NCBI GenBank assembly: GCA_910583555.1
Contig: CAJTXO010000012.1
Coordinates: forward strand, 1-47,556
DNA from: an uncultured Eubacterium sp.
GTDB lineage: Bacteria; Bacillota; Clostridia; Lachnospirales; Lachnospiraceae
Length of the DNA stretch: 47,556 nucleotides
Direction of reading: 5' to 3'
Shown here: positions 41,724 through 47,556 of the stretch, piece after piece
Layout: each line of letters opens with the position of its first letter
Numbering within the stretch: position 1 is the stretch's first letter
The notes under the pieces: generated by a model
Told to the model about the DNA's origin: nothing
Databases searched by the model: none
Seen by the model: only the letters and a program-made list of their open reading frames with translations
Position numbers and translations under genes: made by a program

Positions 41724-43682
41724 ATGCAGGATGGATTTATAAAGGTTGGCGTATGCTCACCGGATCTACAGGTGGCGGACACGGTTTTTAATATGGAAAA
41801 AATGTTGGAAAAAGCGGAACAAATGAGTGGGCAGGGGGCGAAGATCGTCGTTTTCCCGGAACTTTCGCTGAGCGGATATACGTGCGGCGATCTCTTTTTA
41901 CAGGATGCGCTGTTAGCTGGGGCGCTGGATGCCCTGCAATTGTTTACGAATGAAACGGAGAAACTAGATACCTTGTTTTTTACCGGCCTGCCGATGCTCC
42001 ATCAGGGGAGGCTGTTCAATGTGGTGGCTGCCGTATTTCACGGCCGTGTGCTCGGTCTGGTGCCGAAGAGCCATATCCCGATGTATTCCGAGTTTTATGA
42101 GGGGCGGCATTTTGCCCCGGCTCCGGATGGGAATACGCGCCATAAGCTGCCTTTTCAGGAAGAAGACGTGTGTTTTGGGACGAGGCAGTTGTTTGTGTGC
42201 GCGGACATGCCGGCCCTGTCCGTGGCCGTCGAGATCTGCGAAGACCTCTGGGTGCCGGTGCCGCCGAGTTCGTACCATGCGATGGCGGGGGCGACGGTTA
42301 TCGTCAATGCGTCTGCCAGCGATGAGGCGACGGGAAAGGCGGCTTACCGCAGGGAGCTCGTGAAAGGGCAGAGCGCGAGGACAGTCGCCGGTTATCTGTA
42401 TGCCGACGCCGGAAGGGGGGAGTCCACGACGGATCTCGTATATGCCGCGCACAATATGATTGTGGAAAATGGGACGGTGCTTGCGGAGAGCCGTCCATTT
42501 GAGCAGGAAGATAAAATAACGGAACTGGATGTGGGAAAACTGGCGGCGGAGAGAAGACGGATGACTTCGTTTCTTGTCTATGAGGCGCCGGAGCAGTATG
42601 GATATGAGCGGCATGTGTTTTCGTTTACCGATGTGGTGCGCACGGAATGGAGTCGTTCCTTTGAGAAGACGCCGTTCGTGCCGGCCACGAAAAACCACCG
42701 GGAGGAGCGGTGCAACGAGATACTGAATATGCAGGCAGCAGGACTGGTGAAGCGGCTGCGCCATACAGGGTGTACGTGCGCGGTCATCGGACTTTCGGGC
42801 GGACTTGATTCGACGCTCGCGCTTCTCGTGACGGTGCGCGCGTTCGATCAGCTGGGACTGGAGCGGAGCGGGATCATCTGTGTGACGATGCCGTGCTTTG
42901 GCACGACGGACCGGACGTATGAGAATGCGGTGAACCTGGCGGGGATACTTGGTACGGGACTGCGGGAGATTTCGGTCGAACAGGCAGTGCGGCAGCATTT
43001 TCAGGATATTGGCCACGATATCGATGTGCACGATATCACGTATGAGAACGGGCAGGCGAGGGAGCGGACGCAGATTTTGATGGATATCGCGAACAAGGAG
43101 GGCGGTCTCGTGATCGGTACCGGGGATATGTCGGAACTGGCGCTCGGGTGGGCGACGTACAACGGCGATCATATGTCGATGTACGGCGTGAACTGCTCGG
43201 TGCCGAAGACACTTGTCCGCTATCTCGTACAGTATTATGCGGATACGTTTGACGAGGACTGCCACGACGCGGACAGCGATGCGCTGCGCAGGGTTTTACA
43301 GGATGTACTGGATACGCCGGTCAGTCCGGAACTGCTCCCGCCGAAGGACGGAAAGATCGCGCAGAAAACCGAAGACATAGTGGGGCCGTACGAACTGCAC
43401 GATTTTTTCCTTTACTATGTTCTCCGGTTTGGGTTTATGCCGTCCAAAGTGTTCCGGATGGCCGTCTATGCGTTTGAGGGTGTGTACGACGCCGGGACGA
43501 TCTATAAATGGCTGGAAACATTTTACCACCGCTTTTTCCGCCAGCAGTTCAAGCGTTCCTGCATCCCGGACGGGCCGAAAGTTGGTTCGGTCGCGCTGTC
43601 GCCCCGCGGTGACCTGCGTATGCCTAGCGACGCGTCCGACGCCCTCTGGAAAGCGGATCTGCAAAAGATAAGGCTGACTTGA
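41724..43682 (+). CDS. nadE: Glutamine-dependent NAD+ synthetase
   Basis: NadE makes NAD+ from deamido-NAD+ and ATP, with ammonia from glutamine. The 652-residue protein has an N-terminal nitrilase-type glutaminase (about 1-280) with the triad E46 (FPELSLSGY), K115 (VPKSHIP) and C172 (VEICEDLW). The C-terminal synthetase (about 325-640) has the P-loop-like SGGLDST motif near 358-364. It is the long, glutamine-using form. The start ATG (41724) has GGAGAGACG upstream. It follows the 6S terminator and must have its own promoter or readthrough; none is clear. A weak GCCT/AGGC hairpin with a T run follows the stop. Confidence 0.95.
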   Translation: MQDGFIKVGVCSPDLQVADTVFNMEKMLEKAEQMSGQGAKIVVFPELSLSGYTCGDLFLQDALLAGALDALQLFTNETEKLDTLFFTGLPMLHQGRLFNVVAAVFHGRVLGLVPKSHIPMYSEFYEGRHFAPAPDGNTRHKLPFQEEDVCFGTRQLFVCADMPALSVAVEICEDLWVPVPPSSYHAMAGATVIVNASASDEATGKAAYRRELVKGQSARTVAGYLYADAGRGESTTDLVYAAHNMIVENGTVLAESRPFEQEDKITELDVGKLAAERRRMTSFLVYEAPEQYGYERHVFSFTDVVRTEWSRSFEKTPFVPATKNHREERCNEILNMQAAGLVKRLRHTGCTCAVIGLSGGLDSTLALLVTVRAFDQLGLERSGIICVTMPCFGTTDRTYENAVNLAGILGTGLREISVEQAVRQHFQDIGHDIDVHDITYENGQARERTQILMDIANKEGGLVIGTGDMSELALGWATYNGDHMSMYGVNCSVPKTLVRYLVQYYADTFDEDCHDADSDALRRVLQDVLDTPVSPELLPPKDGKIAQKTEDIVGPYELHDFFLYYVLRFGFMPSKVFRMAVYAFEGVYDAGTIYKWLETFYHRFFRQQFKRSCIPDGPKVGSVALSPRGDLRMPSDASDALWKADLQKIRLT

Positions 43683-43713
43683 CAGTTGCCTCCAGGCGGG
43701 TTTTCCTGCTATA

Positions 43714-44169
43714 CTATTTTTTTACTTCTGCTTTTTTCAGCGCGTTTTTGATGCCATCGATAAGCATGGCCTGCGTATATTTGCTTTTTTCATTGACGGC
43801 GATCTCACCGATCGGTTTGCCGGCTACGAGTTCCTCTTCCAAATATTCCAGCGATGGTTTGACGAGAGGATACATCGTGGTGACGGATTCGTCGAGATTG
43901 ACAAAAGCGACCGACTTGATCTGGTTTTCGTCCACGACGACTTCGAGGTTCAGCGTGGTGTCGCCCAGTTGCATTTGGGAGTTATAGATACCGGGCGTGT
44001 AGGTGCTCGTTTCCGCCGCCTGCGAACCCACCTCCTGGGCGGAATCCTCATCGCCGGACGGATAAAACATGACAATGAGAAGTATGATCAGTAAAATGCC
44101 AAGTCCCACGAAAATACCGGTATATACGAGTTCTTTCATTTGAAGTACGACAATTTTAGTTTTGGACAT
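43714..44169 (-). CDS. Membrane-anchored protein with FMN-binding-like fold, motif lost
   Basis: The 151-residue protein has one N-terminal helix (TGIFVGLGILLIILLIVMFY) and an extracellular domain beginning YTPGIYNSQMQLGDTTLNLEVVVDENQIKSVAFV, the pattern of FMN_bind repeats as in RnfG/NqrC. The position where those proteins have SGATxxS reads KSKYTQAML, so covalent flavin attachment is not expected. It could be a non-flavin-binding relative or simply a similar fold. Function unknown. The ATG has a GGGGGA ribosome binding site on the minus strand. It is divergent from addB. Confidence 0.6.
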   Translation of the reverse strand: MSKTKIVVLQMKELVYTGIFVGLGILLIILLIVMFYPSGDEDSAQEVGSQAAETSTYTPGIYNSQMQLGDTTLNLEVVVDENQIKSVAFVNLDESVTTMYPLVKPSLEYLEEELVAGKPIGEIAVNEKSKYTQAMLIDGIKNALKKAEVKK

Positions 44170-44267
44170 TTGGATAATTCCCCCTTTTATGGAGTGTAGA
44201 TTCCATCTTACTATATTATATGTGGGCGGGACGGGAAATAGAACGGATTTTTTGATTGGAGGAGATC

Positions 44268-47200
44268 ATGGGGTTACAGTTTGTGTTTGGGAGTGCCGGG
44301 AGCGGAAAGAGTACGTTTCTATATGATATGTTGTTAAAGGAAGCGGCAGAACACAGGGATAAGCAGTATTTTATCCTCGTGCCGGATCAGTTTACGCTGG
44401 AGACGCAGAAGACTCTGGTGGAGAAAAGCGGGGGCACCGGGATTTTAAATATCGACGTCCTCAGTTTTCACCGGCTTGCGTTCCGGGTGTTTGAGCAGCT
44501 GCCGGCAAAAGAGCGGACGATATTGGAGGATATGGGAAAGACGATGCTTTTGCGCAAAGTTTTTTCCGAGCAGAAAGACCGGCTGGTCTATTTTAAAAAG
44601 GGCATCGACAAACCGGGGTTTCTGGATGAGTGCAAATCGTTTTTGTGTGAATTGGAACAGTACGGTATCTGCGGGGAAGAGCAGTTTGAGAAATTGTCGG
44701 AGCTGGGCTGTAAGTTTGATGATATCCGGCTGATCTATGAGTGTTTCAAGGAAAAGATGGGCGATGTGTATATGATGGCGGAGGAGCTGATCGTCCAGCT
44801 GACGGATGTCGTGCACGAGATGGAGGGAATCCGCGGCTCGGTCATCTGCCTCGACGGGTTTACGGGATTTACGCCGACGCAGTACGGACTGATCGAGAGG
44901 CTGTTAGCGCTCTGTGAGGATCTGTATGTGACGGTGGCGACCGATTCGACCGGAAAGCGGCGCCATATTTTTCAGATCAGCGAGGAGACGGTGCGATCGC
45001 TTACGAAAATGGCGGACCGGATCCCGGTCGAAGTGCGGCCGCCGGTCATGACGGGCCGGGGAAAGGACAAGCGGTCGTACCGTTTTCCGGCGGACGGCGA
45101 GCTGGCCTTTCTGGAGAGGAACCTGTTTTGTTATCCCGCCGGCGTCTGGACGGAGCCGACGGAGGAACTCTGTCTGTTTATCGGCAAAAAGCCGCAGGAC
45201 GAGGCGGCGTATGTCGCGCGGAACATCTGGTGGATGACGGCGAAGGGAGGATATGGATTTGAGGATATCGCCGTCATCGTGGGGGATATGACTGCCTATG
45301 AGCAGGTGCTCTCCCGGGAGTTCGCGAAAATGGGGATCCGCTATTTCCTCGACGCGAAAAAAAATATCGGCGCCAACTGGGTGGCGGAGCTGATCCAGTC
45401 CGTGCTGGAAATGTATGTGCGGAATATGGATTATGAGAGTACGTTCCGTTTTGTGCGGTGCGGCCTCTCTCCGCTTTCAAGGGACGAGGCGGATCTGTTT
45501 GAGAACTACGTGCTGGCGGCGGGAAAACGGGGATTTTCCGCGTATGATAAGGAGTGGGAATATGAGTACGCGAAGATTCCCTTAGAAGAGGTCAACGCGA
45601 TACGGGAAAAGGTGTGCGACTGCCTGCGGCAGCTGTTCGCGGAACTCGGCGGGGGAAAGAAAACGGTCGAGCAGTTCACGCGGGCGCTGTATGGGTTTCT
45701 GGTGAGACAGGATGTGTACGGACGGATGATCGCGCAGGCGGACGTATTTGCCGGGGCCGGGGAGGATACGATGGCCAGGGAATACGAGAGCGTGTATCCG
45801 GTCATCGTGGCGCTGCTCGACGAAATGGTGGAGCTGATGGGCGATGAGGTCGTGAGCATGGAGGAGTACCGCCAGATCCTGGCGGCGGGTATTTCCGAGG
45901 GGCTTGTCGGGTTTATCCCGCCGAAAGCGGATCAGGTCGTCGTCGGTGATATACGCCGGACGCGTTTAAAAGATGTCAAAGTATTATTTTTTCTTGGTTT
46001 CAGTGATGATATGATACCTGGCGGCGCGCAGGCGCCGGGAATCGTCAATACGAGGGAACGCAAAAAGATCGAGCAGATGGGGATCGCGCTGGCGCCGAGC
46101 GGGAATAAAAAGGCGGCAAACGACCTCTTTTATCTCTATCTTATTTTTACGAAACCTTCGGAACGGCTCATTTTTACATATAGTGAGAACAGCGCGGACG
46201 GCAGGGGCAGGCAGGCCTCGTATGTGCTGACAAAGATACGGAAAATATTTCCGAAAATCAAAATAGAATCGGAACAATATTCCGAAATAAAAGTGGAGGA
46301 CCGGTTGGGGACGGACCGGGGACTGTCGTTTCTTTTATCCGGTTTTATGTCAGACGATGTCCGTACCGGGGAGGAAAAAAATACGTGGTGGGAACTTTGG
46401 AAATATTATAAAAAGCGGGAGGATATGGGCTGGCTGCGCCGCGCGCTGGCCGCTAACATGGCCGCGAAAAAAGAGGGAAAGCTCTCGGAGCAGGCGCTGG
46501 AAACGCTGTATGGGGACGAATTGTACGGCAGCATTACAAAACTGGAACAGTTTGCGAAGTGCCCGTATTCCTATTTTATCCTCTACGGACTCGCGCTGAG
46601 CGAGCGGCAGGAATATACGGTGGCGGCGCTGGATTTCGGAAATGTCGTGCATCACACGCTCCAGGCGTTATCGGACCGCATGAGGGAAAAGCGCCTGCGC
46701 TGGCGCGATCTGGAGGAAGAGCGGATTGAGGAACTGGTCGGCGCGTGCGTGGACGAGGTGACGGGAGGTTACCGCGATGTATTATTCCGCCAGTCAAAGC
46801 GCATTGAGTACATGATCACGAGGATCAAGCGCATGATGAACCGCACAGTCTGGGCGATCTCGCAGCAGATGCGGCGCGGCGCGTTTGAACAGGAGTACTG
46901 TGAGGCCGGGTTTTCGTACCACGACGATCTGCCGAGCATGAAAATTACGCTGGACGGGGAGAAAAAACTTATGTTTTCCGGTGTAATCGACCGGATCGAT
47001 ACATACGAGGACGAGGAAAACGTTTATGTGAAAGTCGTGGACTATAAGACCGGCGCGGTAAAATGTTCGATGAGCTCGGTGTTTCACGGCCTGCAGATGC
47101 AACTCGTGCTGTATATGGCGGCGGCGGTTAATATGGAGCGGAAAAAGCATCCCGATAAGTCGGTGGTGCCGGCCGGTATGCTCTACTATCATGTGAAGGA

Positions 47201-47556
47201 TCCGGTCATCCGTCTGGAGCATGAGACAGAAGAGAGCGGGCTGGAGGAAAAGTTGCTGAACGAATATAAATGCGACGGGTATGTCAACCAGAGTACGGAC
47301 GTGCTGCAGAAACTGGATTCGGTATTTGGCGCGAACGGGTATCTGGAATCCGGCGTAAAGTCGGCCTGCATCCCCGTCAGTGTCACGTCAGGCGGGGACT
47401 TTGCGAAGGGGTCGAAGATCATGGACGGGGATCAGTGGGACAATGTGATCTCCCATACGCTGGATGTGGCGGCCGGGTTTGGCACGGAGATTCTGGAGGG
47501 GAACATTGACATCCGCCCGTACCGCATGGGGAATGAAACGGGTTGCGACTACTGCG
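44268..47556 (+). CDS. addB: ATP-dependent helicase/nuclease subunit B AddB (3' end beyond window)
   Basis: AddB partners AddA to resect double-strand breaks (the Firmicute RecBCD counterpart). At least 1,096 codons are in the window. The N-terminus has the Walker A motif GSAGSGKST (8-16), which the family uses for Chi recognition and ATP binding. The DGFTGFTPTQ and LPGG-like sections are present. The C-terminal nuclease domain contains C765 (FAKCPYSYF, first Fe-S cysteine), the VDYKTG nuclease motif and the start of the terminal cysteine cluster (GCDYC), where the window ends. GGAGGAG precedes ATG 44268. addA should follow downstream. Confidence 0.95.
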   Translation, partial: MGLQFVFGSAGSGKSTFLYDMLLKEAAEHRDKQYFILVPDQFTLETQKTLVEKSGGTGILNIDVLSFHRLAFRVFEQLPAKERTILEDMGKTMLLRKVFSEQKDRLVYFKKGIDKPGFLDECKSFLCELEQYGICGEEQFEKLSELGCKFDDIRLIYECFKEKMGDVYMMAEELIVQLTDVVHEMEGIRGSVICLDGFTGFTPTQYGLIERLLALCEDLYVTVATDSTGKRRHIFQISEETVRSLTKMADRIPVEVRPPVMTGRGKDKRSYRFPADGELAFLERNLFCYPAGVWTEPTEELCLFIGKKPQDEAAYVARNIWWMTAKGGYGFEDIAVIVGDMTAYEQVLSREFAKMGIRYFLDAKKNIGANWVAELIQSVLEMYVRNMDYESTFRFVRCGLSPLSRDEADLFENYVLAAGKRGFSAYDKEWEYEYAKIPLEEVNAIREKVCDCLRQLFAELGGGKKTVEQFTRALYGFLVRQDVYGRMIAQADVFAGAGEDTMAREYESVYPVIVALLDEMVELMGDEVVSMEEYRQILAAGISEGLVGFIPPKADQVVVGDIRRTRLKDVKVLFFLGFSDDMIPGGAQAPGIVNTRERKKIEQMGIALAPSGNKKAANDLFYLYLIFTKPSERLIFTYSENSADGRGRQASYVLTKIRKIFPKIKIESEQYSEIKVEDRLGTDRGLSFLLSGFMSDDVRTGEEKNTWWELWKYYKKREDMGWLRRALAANMAAKKEGKLSEQALETLYGDELYGSITKLEQFAKCPYSYFILYGLALSERQEYTVAALDFGNVVHHTLQALSDRMREKRLRWRDLEEERIEELVGACVDEVTGGYRDVLFRQSKRIEYMITRIKRMMNRTVWAISQQMRRGAFEQEYCEAGFSYHDDLPSMKITLDGEKKLMFSGVIDRIDTYEDEENVYVKVVDYKTGAVKCSMSSVFHGLQMQLVLYMAAAVNMERKKHPDKSVVPAGMLYYHVKDPVIRLEHETEESGLEEKLLNEYKCDGYVNQSTDVLQKLDSVFGANGYLESGVKSACIPVSVTSGGDFAKGSKIMDGDQWDNVISHTLDVAAGFGTEILEGNIDIRPYRMGNETGCDYC

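Noticed and set aside
41964..43265. Long open frame on the minus strand inside nadE
   Set aside because: It has no family-like content and lies wholly under nadE, whose motifs are complete. It is a by-product of the GC-rich coding strand.

Overview
The window looks like a chromosomal segment of a spore-forming, anaerobic member of the Clostridia, most like Lachnospiraceae. The evidence is a six-subunit Rnf complex in the order C-D-G-E-A-B, an LL-diaminopimelate aminotransferase, AddB, a CwlD-type spore-cortex amidase, a CotH-type protein, Gram-positive type promoters and Shine-Dalgarno sites, and a Cheo-box-like LexA site. The species is not identified.

Layout. 1-2.66 kb is AT-rich mobile-element debris: a helicase fused in frame to the tail of a large serine recombinase, then an in-frame amber codon. 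2.77-8.25 kb is the rnfCDGEAB operon, with a good promoter, a complex terminator and an 85-bp tandem duplication of hairpins between rnfC and rnfD. 8.3-16.35 kb holds a GH18 protein and a cwlD gene split by a 5,380-bp element (10315-15694). The element carries a BspA-like surface protein, a small ORF coupled to a large serine recombinase, and an AAA ATPase with a PD-(D/E)XK-type C-terminus. 16.37-21 kb holds a secreted L,D-transpeptidase and a Big_2/CotH surface protein broken by one amber codon. 21.2-21.45 kb has tRNA-Glu and tRNA-Cys. 21.5-27.7 kb has DedA, a YwgA/Panacea-like protein with a truncated partner, a second L,D-transpeptidase, leuS and a MATE exporter. 27.8-31 kb has an orphan FliK-like protein and dinB. 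31.1-33.3 kb has dapL and a DUF1002 protein. 33.4-41.4 kb has four consecutive teichoic-acid-type glycerophosphotransferase genes, three fused to GT2 domains. 41.4-41.7 kb matches a 6S RNA with its own promoter and terminator. nadE, a small membrane protein and the start of addB close the window.

The main observation is the cwlD interruption. The two halves share a 13-bp direct repeat, CCGGACATGGAGG, which encodes part of the zinc-binding AGHGG motif. Joining them at that repeat restores a 236-residue CwlD with all four expected zinc/catalytic residues. The element ends, joined as a circle, form an attP-like site with 13-bp inverted arms (12 of 13 paired) centred on a CA dinucleotide. This is the architecture of sporulation intervening elements such as sigK-skin, here in a cortex-maturation gene. 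Whether excision is developmentally controlled cannot be read from the sequence.

Many genes serve the cell envelope or the spore: GH18, CwlD, two L,D-transpeptidases, CotH, DapL (diaminopimelate supply) and the teichoic-acid cluster. dinB and addB serve DNA repair.
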